A model generated the notes under the pieces. The model worked only from the letters and a program-made list of their open reading frames with translations. It ran no database searches and was not told the DNA's origin. A DNA stretch of 64,000 bases from Tumebacillus sp. BK434 (GTDB taxonomy: Bacteria; Bacillota; Bacilli; Tumebacillales; Tumebacillaceae), in contig NZ_SLXS01000002.1 of assembly GCF_004340785.1 (NCBI RefSeq), positions 62,001 to 126,000 on the forward strand, read 5' to 3'. Shown one piece after another: positions 25,144 to 33,242 of the stretch. The translations under genes were made by a program, and so were the position numbers. Numbering within the stretch: position 1 is the first letter of the stretch; each line of letters opens with the position of its first letter.

Positions 25144-26580
25144 TTATTCGTTTGTGCCGGAAGTCACGCGCTGCATATGATTGAGTCTTATTTTCCATTC
25201 CTGCCGGTTGTTTGAACCATCTGTAATGCTGAGCGTGGCTTCAAAGATGGGAACTTCATTATCTTTCGAAACAATCTTCAAGTCGGAGACCCCGCCAAAC
25301 TTATAATTTTGTTTTGAAAATAATTCCATCCACTTATCAAATGGCGCCGGGGGCAAATCTTTGGACGAGGTCCCGTTTTGAGAATTTGGATCGAGATAAG
25401 TTTGAGCGTAGTCCCACTTCCCTTCACTCATGTAGGTCATAAACTTATCGGCGGTGTCTTGGATGGCAGGTCCGGATTGTTTCAGCATGATTTCCTGATT
25501 GGTCAAAACGTGACCTGTACCATTCTGCTCAGGTGTCGATACAACCGGTGTATCGGAAGGGGGATTCGAATCCTTATCGGAAAGGAACAGATACAGTGAT
25601 ACACAGGCTACAGCAAGTGAACCGCAGACAATTGCAAGTTGAGATTTGGTCAAAGTAGGGGAGCCTCCTTGATAGAGATATGGTTTGCTCAGTCTTTTTT
25701 GAATCTGCTTCAAAAAATAAGAAAGTATCAGAACGGAAACAGCCAAAAATGAAATGGGGGCCAAAATCAGCCAGGGGAAGTGCATAATGTGCCGGAATCC
25801 GGAAGCGATGAGAGCGCCCCACTCACCCGAACTGGAGGTTGCGATCACCCAACTGCCACCGCCCTCAGAAGAGTTCGCAGCATCAGCGCCGATAAAGATG
25901 CCGACAATCGCGAGTTGGGCAATCAAGAAATAAATTTGGACAAGCTCGACGAGGAATGCATATCCAAGCTCCGGCCATAAATGAGGCAGATGGTGGCGTG
26001 TGATGATGCGAAACTTGGAAGCGCCGATGGTCTGAGAGGCAGCGATGTACAAGTTTTGCTGCAACGCTTCGACACGTTGAGCAAATTGCAAGGCGAGTGG
26101 GAAGACTCCGATCAACACCATCAGCCCGGATAAGAAAATCAGAAAATAAAATTTGTCCAGATGGTCTCGAAAACCGTAGATAGTAGGGTAGATAAATAAG
26201 AGCCCCGGAATCGATGTGGTTGCCGAACTGAGCATGGTCACCCACAGCTTCCCCTTTCCCAAGGCTCCGGTGAGCAGTCCCAGCGGCACTCCGATGAGAA
26301 GCCGAATCACGCAAATCAAGAGTCCAAATCCTAAGGTGTACTTGGCGCCGTTGAGCAGTAAACTGAACAGATCATTACCTCTGTGGTCAGTTCCAAGCCA
26401 GAAAACGGAAGAGGGCGGGTAGGGCGGAGGACCATGCTGGGCGGAGTACTCGAGCAAAACAGGATTGTTTCCTTGCAAAGGGTGAGGTGTGAGATAGCCG
26501 CCGTAAACACATACCACCACCAAAAGGATCAGGAATATCCAAGCGAGACGATATTGAAGAGTGTGTTTGAAGGTGCTCAT
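25144..26580 (-). CDS. OppC-like ABC permease with fused C-terminal domain (pair A)
   Basis: A 478-residue membrane protein. Residues 1-305 form a DppC/OppC-type permease with the hydrophobic N-terminal helix, the WLGTDHRGNDLFS motif (about 61-73) and the EAA-like loop AASQTIGASKFRIITRHHLPH. A further helix (about 318-338) leads to a Ser/Pro/Thr-rich linker and a 120-residue domain with the pattern KFMTYMSEGKWDYAQTYLDP, resembling NTF2-like/DUF4878-type extracytoplasmic domains. Ordinary OppC stops at about 300. Base composition is AT-rich, unlike the paralogue at 31718-33241. It follows its OppB-like partner by one base. No ATPase or binding-protein gene is nearby, so the transported substrate is unknown. 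Confidence 0.82.
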   Translation of the reverse strand: MSTFKHTLQYRLAWIFLILLVVVCVYGGYLTPHPLQGNNPVLLEYSAQHGPPPYPPSSVFWLGTDHRGNDLFSLLLNGAKYTLGFGLLICVIRLLIGVPLGLLTGALGKGKLWVTMLSSATTSIPGLLFIYPTIYGFRDHLDKFYFLIFLSGLMVLIGVFPLALQFAQRVEALQQNLYIAASQTIGASKFRIITRHHLPHLWPELGYAFLVELVQIYFLIAQLAIVGIFIGADAANSSEGGGSWVIATSSSGEWGALIASGFRHIMHFPWLILAPISFLAVSVLILSYFLKQIQKRLSKPYLYQGGSPTLTKSQLAIVCGSLAVACVSLYLFLSDKDSNPPSDTPVVSTPEQNGTGHVLTNQEIMLKQSGPAIQDTADKFMTYMSEGKWDYAQTYLDPNSQNGTSSKDLPPAPFDKWMELFSKQNYKFGGVSDLKIVSKDNEVPIFEATLSITDGSNNRQEWKIRLNHMQRVTSGTNE

Positions 26581-26581
26581 C

Positions 26582-27652
26582 CTACGACCCCTCTTTCGTT
26601 GAAATAATCAACTTATTACGAAGAAGCGCCACAGCCCCATGGGTCAGGAGAACGAAACCGGCTAACAGAATACAGGTCGTGGGCAAAGACGTGACGCTCA
26701 AAATATAAGGATTGATCGCATAACCGCCCAAACCGAAGATTCCGGTCATGATCTCGACGATTACCAAACTCGCCACGCTGATTGAAACGATGCGGGGAAT
26801 CACAGACAACAGGTCGTCCAGCGTATTCCGAAACAAATGCCGCAACACGACCATGCGCTTCGTAAGACCTTTTGAGTAAGCCGTTTTCACATACCCTTGC
26901 TCCCATTCCCGTTCGAAACCGTTGCGCAGAGTGCCATATGTGATCATAAAGGGAAGTATCATGATCGAGAGGAACGGGATGAGAAAGGGAATCTGATTCA
27001 CGTACTGCATGATCAGGATTACATTATGGCCGGCCGCTTTCGAAAGAAGGATAGCGACCGTCTGCAAGGCAACCACCAAAAAGACGTCGGGCAGGCTCAT
27101 GATCAACACGTGAAGCTTGTCAAAGATCCCGGCAAGAGCGTGAAAGCGAGTTGCCATCAGGGCAAAGAGGATGCCCAGCACCATTCCACCGGTCAGGGCG
27201 GGAGCGAAATAAGACAAGGACCGCAACAGCATATCCGGAAGTAAGTGATTGATCGAGTACGCTCGCCCAGGCCTTTCCACATAGACCAGCTCGCCAAACT
27301 TCCCATCCAACATCTCCTGCAGATTGGTTGTGACGGCATGCCTGTACAATTTGAATGAAAAGTGAGGTTTGACCGGGATCATGGTGACCCCGCCAATGCT
27401 GTTATCCTTTTGGAATTTGGCGACATAGGATTGGTTCTCACCGTAGGGAAGCCCGATTAATCCTGTTGTCTCATCAAGTACAGAGATCTCCGGATACCGT
27501 GATCGCAATTCTTCGAAAGTACCCTTTTTCACTGACACGCGCACTTGGTCAGGCTCGAAGCGTTCGATCCCTTTATGCAGATTGCTTAAGAAGAAAACTC
27601 CTAATATTACGAAAACAACAACCAGAGAAGCTCTCAAATACATTGTTTTCAT
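26582..27652 (-). CDS. OppB-like ABC permease (pair A)
   Basis: A 356-residue permease. One N-terminal helix (about 5-25) and a 100-residue extracytoplasmic segment precede five further helices. The EAA loop is KTAYSKGLTKRMVVLRHLFRNTL, and the FGLGGYAINPY segment is typical of OppB. The ATG at 27652 (MKTMYLRA...) is chosen because it aligns with the start of its paralogue at 34316; ATGs and other starts exist 4-14 codons upstream. It is the first gene of a two-gene AT-rich unit divergent from the thioredoxin/peptide operon. Confidence 0.82.
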   Translation of the reverse strand: MKTMYLRASLVVVFVILGVFFLSNLHKGIERFEPDQVRVSVKKGTFEELRSRYPEISVLDETTGLIGLPYGENQSYVAKFQKDNSIGGVTMIPVKPHFSFKLYRHAVTTNLQEMLDGKFGELVYVERPGRAYSINHLLPDMLLRSLSYFAPALTGGMVLGILFALMATRFHALAGIFDKLHVLIMSLPDVFLVVALQTVAILLSKAAGHNVILIMQYVNQIPFLIPFLSIMILPFMITYGTLRNGFEREWEQGYVKTAYSKGLTKRMVVLRHLFRNTLDDLLSVIPRIVSISVASLVIVEIMTGIFGLGGYAINPYILSVTSLPTTCILLAGFVLLTHGAVALLRNKLIISTKEGS

Positions 27653-27883
27653 ACCTATCACCATGCTTTCTTTTTCTATCACGCATTGTATCACATTTAT
27701 TGTAAAAAGTGGTATAACCCATGGCTTTATTAACAGAAATTCGAAACTATGAATGGGGGATGGGTTTGTGAGAAAATACTTAATTTGGTTTTTTTCTCAA
27801 GAAATGTATTGTATAATTCTGTCTGTAAATATATAATCCTGTCATGGAGTTATTTCATTTTCCGAATAAGTTAATCGAGGGTG
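27653..27883. promoter_or_regulatory. Divergent intergenic region, probable promoters
   Basis: About 230 AT-rich bases separate the minus-strand permease pair from the plus-strand peptide operon. TATAAT occurs at about 27811 and again near 27832 on the plus strand, and TACAAT on the minus strand near 27690, but none has a good -35 element. The promoters are therefore only suggested. Confidence 0.35.
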
Positions 27884-28447
27884 ATGTTTATATTTACCGA
27901 TCTTTTGATTCCTCTTGGATGGGTATTACTCGCTCTACTTGCTTGGCGTACAACGAGAGAGATGAAACACCAAATTGAAAAACTTCCTGAGAAAGTAGAC
28001 ATGCCGAAACTGGAAAAATCACATCCGTTGGTGGGACGGAAAATTACTGACTTTCTGGCTTTGCCGGAAGATCGCCGCGAGGGTTACAGAGTGTTCTTGT
28101 TCGTATCGCCGGATTGTCCTTCCTGTTTTAAAGGAATCGAAGACTTGCTCGAAATGGACTTGGATGTACCACGACACGTTTCATGCTTCCTGCTTGCTGA
28201 TGAAGGTGAAGATACGAGCAAATTCTTCACGTTTTATCAAGAATTGATGCCCATCAGCATAATTCCGACCAAGTTTGCAAAGCAGGAAATGAAAATAGAA
28301 GTTGTGCCCAGCTTTGTTGTCATCGATGATGCAGACTCGGTCTTGGAAGTTACGATTGTACCGTTGGCCGTACGGAAGTACTTTTCCGTCAGCTTGAAAG
28401 GAGGTGAGAGTAATGATGAAGTTGGTTTCGAAGTTCTTCGGGGTTAG
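27884..28447 (+). CDS. Membrane-anchored thioredoxin-like protein of the peptide operon
   Basis: A 187-residue protein. A single N-terminal membrane helix (about 4-21) anchors a thioredoxin-fold domain in which VSPDCPSCFKG gives a CPSC redox motif (Cys78, Cys81), and VVPSFVVID carries the cis-proline. This resembles MauD/ResA-type extracytoplasmic oxidoreductases. The start is ATG 27884 (GTG at 27881 is possible) with GAGG close upstream. Its last 35 bases overlap the small cysteine-rich peptide gene, so the two are co-translated. It may oxidise or isomerise disulfides in that peptide (inference). Confidence 0.8.
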   Translation: MFIFTDLLIPLGWVLLALLAWRTTREMKHQIEKLPEKVDMPKLEKSHPLVGRKITDFLALPEDRREGYRVFLFVSPDCPSCFKGIEDLLEMDLDVPRHVSCFLLADEGEDTSKFFTFYQELMPISIIPTKFAKQEMKIEVVPSFVVIDDADSVLEVTIVPLAVRKYFSVSLKGGESNDEVGFEVLRG

Positions 28448-28619
28448 TCCGGAGGGTGCTGGCAGCGATTGTGCTGGCTGCCTGTTGACCGGTGTAACAT
28501 GCCAGTCGGTACCGGATTGTGGTGGCACTTCCTGGGGTAAAGGGAAATATAATGCGCAATTCGATTGCACTTCCGGTGCACTGTGCTACATCAGTAATTT
28601 TATCAAGTGCGGCTGCTAG
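28413..28619 (+). CDS. Eight-cysteine secreted peptide precursor (candidate bacteriocin)
   Basis: A 68-residue peptide with eight cysteines at 20, 23, 30, 36, 52, 58, 66 and 68. The short N-terminus MMKLVSKFFG is followed by VSPEGAGSDC; cleavage could be near GAG-S, leaving a mature peptide of about 50 residues, rich in Gly, Ser and Thr and ending KCGC. The start ATG 28413 has a perfect AAAGGAGGTG eight bases upstream; the GTG at 28404 would overlap that site. It lies inside an operon with two thioredoxins, a MauE-like protein and an exporter, which points to a disulfide-stabilised exported peptide. There is no LanB/C/M, radical SAM or YcaO gene nearby, so lanthionine or thiazole formation is not supported. 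I recognise no known family. Confidence 0.75.
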   Translation: MMKLVSKFFGVSPEGAGSDCAGCLLTGVTCQSVPDCGGTSWGKGKYNAQFDCTSGALCYISNFIKCGC

Positions 28620-28643
28620 TCAGTTATACAGTTTCTTACTTGT

Positions 28644-28672
28644 GAGGTCATTTTTATAAATGACCTCTTTCC
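28644..28672 (+). terminator. Attenuating hairpin after the peptide gene
   Basis: GAGGTCATTT (28644-28653) pairs with AAATGACCTC (28658-28667), followed by TTTCC. It lies between the peptide gene and its exporter; the short U tract suggests partial termination that would give more peptide mRNA than exporter mRNA. Confidence 0.7.
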
Positions 28673-28699
28673 TACATTATCGAAAGCAGGAGGTCATGA

Positions 28700-30502
28700 A
28701 TGGCCCAGCGCAGACTACTTCAAGCATTTCTCTTCGTTTGGACGCAGGGAAAGTGGTGGTTGTTCCTCTCTGTACTATATGGCGTTTTGCAAGGGCTGTC
28801 GCCGATGGCTGCGATTTGGCTCACAAAGGAACTGATTAACACCATTGTAATGTTTCTAAACGACAATGAGGCAAGGTATGGTCTGGTTCTCATTTTCTTG
28901 ATAGGACAGTTTTCTCTGGCGGTATTCACTTCGATGTTAAAGTACGTCCAAGAGTATACAGACTTTCGGATGGAGAATCACATGGGACATTATGTGCAGT
29001 TACTGATGACGAAAAGAGCAGCGGCAGTACCGTTCCATTATTATGACCTGCCAGCGTTTCATCATCACTATGAACGAATTCAGGGAAGCGGAAGCCGAAT
29101 TCTCTCTCCGATAAAGAATGTCATGCAGGTGCTGACTGCAGTTATTACCTTGGTGTCGATGATGATCTATATGTTGTCGATTCATTGGTTATTAGCACTT
29201 TCGGTGATCGTAGTGGCTGTTCCGCAATTATATATACAGACGAAACTGGGTCACCAAAGATTTTGGTTGAATCGGCGGCAAACTCCGACAGCCCGGGAAG
29301 CAAATTATATCGCTCGCCTCTTTTCTGATCGGCAGAGCGCAAAAGAAATTCGGCTGTTTGGGTTAGTGGACCATTTGCTGAGACGCTGGTCATCGAGGTA
29401 TCTCAAAAATGCCCGTGAACAGATGTCGTTATTGACAAAACAGCAAAAATCCAATCTTGGATTAGATGCCATGTCGGCGGCTTTCTATATCATTTCTGCA
29501 CTATTAATTATCTACTTGTTGCGACTCCGCTCTTTGCAAATTGGCGATTTTATTGCCATTGGACAAGCGGTTCAGGGGGCACAGAATGCAATAAAACAAT
29601 TGACCCATTTGTTGGCGGCTGTCTATGAAGATCGACTTTATCTCGATGACTTCTTCAAGTTTCTTGAACTTGAGTTTGAGGAAAGGAAGGCGGGTGAATC
29701 GCGTGCATTCCCTCAACCGCTAAACAGCGGGATTACTTTTGAAAATGTCCACTTCCGGTATCCCGATTCAAACAGTTATCAGTTGAAGAATGTGTCATTT
29801 CAAATCGAGCCGGGAGAAAAGATTGCAATCGTAGGCGAAAACGGATCCGGGAAAACAACGCTGGTGAAGTGTATGCTCGGCTTATATCCGTTGGAACAAG
29901 GCAGTATTCGATACGACGGAATACCGATTGAAGATTTTGAGGTCCAAGAGTTGCGTAAACATTTTACCGTCATCTTTCAGGACTTTGTGAAATATTCGTT
30001 TTCTGTGCACGACAACATCTCCTTAGGGGATGTAGAACGGGACGTGGATGAGGAAAGGGTGACATGGGCATCCCGAACGAGCGGCGTTCACGATTTCGTG
30101 GAGAAATTTCCGAATGGGTATGAGACGCCTTTGGGGCGCTTTTTAGCGGAGGGAGAAGATTTGTCAGGAGGACAATGGCAAAAAATTGCCTTAGCCCGTG
30201 CAATTTACAGAGATGCTCCAATCATAGTGCTCGATGAACCCACATCGGCCCTTGATCCAATAGCAGAGATGGACATTTTTGGTAAATTTCGCGAAGTGAC
30301 CGAATCGAAAACCGCCTTTTTTATTTCACATCGCATGGCTGCTGCTAAGATGGCCGACCGAATTTTGGTAATGAAATCGGGGGAAGTTCTTGAGATGGGA
30401 ACTCACGATGAACTCATGCGATTGCAAGGGGAGTACTATCACATGTTTACCTTGCAAGCTAGTTGGTATGAGCGGCAGAACGAAATTGCGGAGGTGGTAT
30501 AA
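28700..30502 (+). CDS. Peptide-export ABC transporter, fused permease-ATPase (NisT type)
   Basis: A 600-residue half-transporter. The N-terminal ~310 residues contain the membrane helices. The nucleotide-binding domain follows, with Walker A GENGSGKT (379-386), signature LSGGQWQKIALARA, Walker B IIVLDEP and an H-loop ISHRM. The LSGGQWQKIA signature and the absence of a C39 peptidase domain are typical of NisT/SpaT-type exporters of ribosomal peptides, so leader removal must be done elsewhere. Start ATG 28700 with AGGAGG upstream. Its TAA overlaps the ATG of the MauE-like gene. Cargo is inferred to be the upstream cysteine-rich peptide. Confidence 0.88.
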   Translation: MAQRRLLQAFLFVWTQGKWWLFLSVLYGVLQGLSPMAAIWLTKELINTIVMFLNDNEARYGLVLIFLIGQFSLAVFTSMLKYVQEYTDFRMENHMGHYVQLLMTKRAAAVPFHYYDLPAFHHHYERIQGSGSRILSPIKNVMQVLTAVITLVSMMIYMLSIHWLLALSVIVVAVPQLYIQTKLGHQRFWLNRRQTPTAREANYIARLFSDRQSAKEIRLFGLVDHLLRRWSSRYLKNAREQMSLLTKQQKSNLGLDAMSAAFYIISALLIIYLLRLRSLQIGDFIAIGQAVQGAQNAIKQLTHLLAAVYEDRLYLDDFFKFLELEFEERKAGESRAFPQPLNSGITFENVHFRYPDSNSYQLKNVSFQIEPGEKIAIVGENGSGKTTLVKCMLGLYPLEQGSIRYDGIPIEDFEVQELRKHFTVIFQDFVKYSFSVHDNISLGDVERDVDEERVTWASRTSGVHDFVEKFPNGYETPLGRFLAEGEDLSGGQWQKIALARAIYRDAPIIVLDEPTSALDPIAEMDIFGKFREVTESKTAFFISHRMAAAKMADRILVMKSGEVLEMGTHDELMRLQGEYYHMFTLQASWYERQNEIAEVV

Positions 30503-31071
30503 TGGACGTATTTGTTTTGTTGGTCCGGGTGTTGCTGGCCGGAATGTTTTTAAGTGCAGGACTTTCCAAGCGAAAGCAGATTGATGAACACATTGCGATC
30601 GTCAAGGAGTATCGCATTCTCCCAGGAAAATGGGTCTCCAGCTTCGTGAAATTGGAAATTGCTTTCGAAGTATTGGCTGGAGTTCTCTTGATCGTTGGTA
30701 TACTTACCAGTTTGTCTCTTGTCCTCGCATTGCTGCTGTTCACTTCCTATACAATCGCGATAGTTGTCAACTTGCTGCGTGGAAGGAACGAGATTTCTTG
30801 CGGTTGCGGCGGCGTTGCGGGTAATCATAAGATTTCCTGGTGGTTAGTCGTGAGGAACGCAGTTTTAATGATGGGCAGCGCGAGCGCCTTGTATACCGGC
30901 AGCGCTTTAGGAAATGTCCAATCTTTGCTGGAAGGGCAGAAGTGGAGCGCGATCTATGGGTATGAGTACTTTATGATCTTGTTAGCGGCAGTTGTCGTGC
31001 TGATGACGTATCTTCTCTTGACTGATTTGATTGGAGTCGGCAAAAGAATGAATCAATTATTTGAAGAGTAG
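30502..31071 (+). CDS. MauE/DoxX-like redox membrane protein
   Basis: A 189-residue membrane protein with four or five helices. The segment RNEISCGCGG...HKISWWLVVRNAVL (Cys100, Cys102) is the hallmark of the MauE family. In methylamine dehydrogenase operons MauE and MauD are needed for the cysteine-rich small subunit to form its disulfides. Here it sits between a NisT-type exporter and a MauD-like thioredoxin, so the same pair of functions appears to have been adopted for a small secreted peptide. Start ATG 30502 overlaps the exporter stop. Confidence 0.85.
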   Translation: MDVFVLLVRVLLAGMFLSAGLSKRKQIDEHIAIVKEYRILPGKWVSSFVKLEIAFEVLAGVLLIVGILTSLSLVLALLLFTSYTIAIVVNLLRGRNEISCGCGGVAGNHKISWWLVVRNAVLMMGSASALYTGSALGNVQSLLEGQKWSAIYGYEYFMILLAAVVVLMTYLLLTDLIGVGKRMNQLFEE

Positions 31072-31081
31072 GAGGCGCAAA

Positions 31082-31627
31082 ATGGATTCCTTTTTGTACA
31101 TCTCAAACGCTATATTGTGGGTGTTTATGATCATCCAGTTGGCGATTCTCGTCACTTTTGCGAAATTAGTGGCAAAATTCCTGAATCGGTTTCATCTGTC
31201 TGGGCGTCAAGCTGCGATGCTGTCTTTGCAAACAGGAGAGAAAGCTCCTTTATTTCGTGAAAAGGATCAGAATAACAATATGATTAAGTTGTCCGATTAT
31301 GATGGAAACAAAACGCTGTTGATTTTTAAAAGTGATTCTTGCCCGGTCTGTAAGGACCTTTTGGACCAGCTTCCAGCATTGAAAGAAGCGGCTGCTTCCA
31401 CGCGAATCATCGTGGTTGCAGCTGAAGGGGACAATGTCACGCACCAAGACTCTGCAAATGGAATTCATTTTGTGAGATCTAATGAGGTTATCAGCAATTA
31501 TTTCATCACAAAATTCCCAACGGTTCTGGTAATCAACGAATATGGAACGATCCTGAACATTGAATCGGTTGGACATTATGAGCAGGTTGAACAAATGCTC
31601 TTTGGACGAACGAGACATGCGAGTTAG
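31082..31627 (+). CDS. MauD-like membrane-anchored thioredoxin
   Basis: A 181-residue protein. One membrane helix (about 9-32) precedes a TlpA/MauD-type thioredoxin domain, with a GEKAPLF..KD entry, the redox motif SDSCPVC (Cys87, Cys90) and the cis-proline in KFPTVLVIN. It should act outside the membrane, oxidising or isomerising disulfides with the MauE-like protein. Start ATG 31082 with TAGGAGG upstream, ten bases after the MauE-like stop. It is the last gene of the operon and is followed by a strong terminator. The CPVC motif differs from the CPSC of the first thioredoxin, suggesting two distinct redox steps. Confidence 0.85.
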   Translation: MDSFLYISNAILWVFMIIQLAILVTFAKLVAKFLNRFHLSGRQAAMLSLQTGEKAPLFREKDQNNNMIKLSDYDGNKTLLIFKSDSCPVCKDLLDQLPALKEAAASTRIIVVAAEGDNVTHQDSANGIHFVRSNEVISNYFITKFPTVLVINEYGTILNIESVGHYEQVEQMLFGRTRHAS

Positions 31628-31650
31628 TAGGAGACAAAACGCAAGAATCA

Positions 31651-31680
31651 AAAAGGAGAGCCGACGAGGCTCTCCTTTTC
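31651..31680. terminator. Bidirectional terminator at the end of the peptide operon
   Basis: AAAAGGAGAGCC and GGCTCTCCTTTT pair around GACGA, with A and T flanks that work on both strands. It ends the plus-strand peptide operon and the minus-strand permease pair B. AT-rich sequence ends about here. Confidence 0.88.
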
Positions 31681-31717
31681 CTATGTGATTCACCGTTTCA
31701 TACTGCGGACCTCTCAC

Positions 31718-33241
31718 TTACTTCGAGTTCTCCGGCTTGGTCAGTTCGCCGACGGCGCGGTTGCCGTTCATCGGGAGGTACCATGTCTCCTGCTCGCCGT
31801 TGGGACCTTTGACTTTGATCTCGATCTGGAGCAGGTCGATTTTGGTGGTTTCGTTGAGCTCTAACTGTTTGTCGGAGCGGGTGATCGCGCCGAACTCTAC
31901 AAATTCATAGCCTGCTTGCAACTTGGCCATCCAGCCGTCAAACGGCGCGAACGGCTTCTCGTAGTTCGACAAATAGCTCCCTCTGCGGCCGGGATCGAGG
32001 TAGATATAGGCTTGCGCGTAGTTCCATTTGCCCTCTTTCAAGTTCTTGATGATGCCGGTCGCCGTGTCTTTCATACCTTGTTCCTGCCGCTTGATCTGCT
32101 TTTCGAACTCCTGTTTGATCGGGTCGACCGTCTCCTGCTGCACCTGTGCGGTGGCGGTGATGACGGTCGGCGACTTGTTCGGCAGGAAGACGACGATCAG
32201 CACGCAGGCTGCAACGACGGCAGTGCCGAGCGCCAGGACCGGCTTGTTTTGCAAAAGCGGCTTGGTGCGGTACAAGTACGGGCGCGCCAGGCGTTTTTGC
32301 AGCTGCTTGGAGAAGAAGGAGAGGATCAGGATCGACAGGGTCAGGAACAGCCCGGCCCCGAAGAGAATCCACGGATATTGGCGCAGCGCGCGAGAACCGT
32401 AGGAGATCATCCCGCCCCATTCGCCGGTCATCGTCAGCGTCATGAACTGCGCCGGCGGCCCGTCATCGAAGACGAAGCGCTCCCCGCCGCCGAGAAAGAT
32501 GTTCAGGACGGCGAGCTGACCGAGCAGGAACAGCACTTGGATGAAATCGGTCAACAGCGCAAACCACATGTCGGGGCGCAGATGCGGCATCAGGTGGCGG
32601 AAGACGATCCGCGTCGTGGATGCGCCCATCGTCTTTGCCGCGCCGATGTACTCTTTGGCGGCGAAGAAGCGGGCGCGCTCCGCCATCTGGTGCGCAACTT
32701 GAAACACGCCGATCAGCACGAGCAGCGCGAACAGCAGAAACGCAAACATCATGATCTTCGGATCATTCGGATTCATCCCTTCGTTCATCCCGAGCAGCCT
32801 CGACAGCCCGTACAAAGTCGGGAAAATGAACAGCAGGGACGGCACGCCCGTCGTGATCAGCTGCAGCGTCTGAATGATCTTGCCGCCGCGCCCGGTCGAG
32901 CCGGAGTACAGCCCCAGCGGCAGCGCGATCAGGAAGCGGACGAGCGTGACGAGAAAGGCAAAGCCCAGCGTGTATTTCGCCCCGTTCAGCAGGAGCGACA
33001 AGACGTCATACCCGCGGTGGTCGGTGCCGAGCGGATGCGACCAGTCCGGGCCAAACGGCGGCGAGATCGGCGTTTTGACGCCGTTGACCATCTCATAGGT
33101 GATGCCGACTTTGTGCTCGGCGGTGATCTCGTGCGGCATCAGGTACGAGCCAAATACGGCGACAAACACGAGGGAGAGCAGCAGCGTCCAGGCCAGCTGA
33201 TAGAGCAGGCGGTCTTTCATGGCTTCTCTGGCGGCGTTCAT
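31718..33241 (-). CDS. OppC-like ABC permease with fused C-terminal domain (pair B)
   Basis: A 507-residue paralogue of the protein at 25144-26580. Permease core to about residue 320 with the HPLGTDHRGYDVLSLLLNGAKYTLGF motif split over two conserved blocks and an EAA-like loop AAKTMGASTTRIVFRHLMPH. An extra helix (about 342-361) then leads to a lysine/glutamine-rich linker and a domain with IKNLKEGKWNYAQAYIYLDP, the same NTF2-like pattern as in pair A. Composition is GC-rich like the chromosome. It starts one base after its OppB partner ends. No ATPase subunit is encoded nearby. Substrate unknown. Confidence 0.82.
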   Translation of the reverse strand: MNAAREAMKDRLLYQLAWTLLLSLVFVAVFGSYLMPHEITAEHKVGITYEMVNGVKTPISPPFGPDWSHPLGTDHRGYDVLSLLLNGAKYTLGFAFLVTLVRFLIALPLGLYSGSTGRGGKIIQTLQLITTGVPSLLFIFPTLYGLSRLLGMNEGMNPNDPKIMMFAFLLFALLVLIGVFQVAHQMAERARFFAAKEYIGAAKTMGASTTRIVFRHLMPHLRPDMWFALLTDFIQVLFLLGQLAVLNIFLGGGERFVFDDGPPAQFMTLTMTGEWGGMISYGSRALRQYPWILFGAGLFLTLSILILSFFSKQLQKRLARPYLYRTKPLLQNKPVLALGTAVVAACVLIVVFLPNKSPTVITATAQVQQETVDPIKQEFEKQIKRQEQGMKDTATGIIKNLKEGKWNYAQAYIYLDPGRRGSYLSNYEKPFAPFDGWMAKLQAGYEFVEFGAITRSDKQLELNETTKIDLLQIEIKVKGPNGEQETWYLPMNGNRAVGELTKPENSK

Positions 33242-33242
33242 C

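Noticed and set aside
28413-28619. Lanthipeptide or thiopeptide precursor
   Set aside because: Cys, Ser and Thr are abundant, but no LanB, LanC, LanM, YcaO or radical-SAM gene is adjacent. The redox genes favour disulfides instead.
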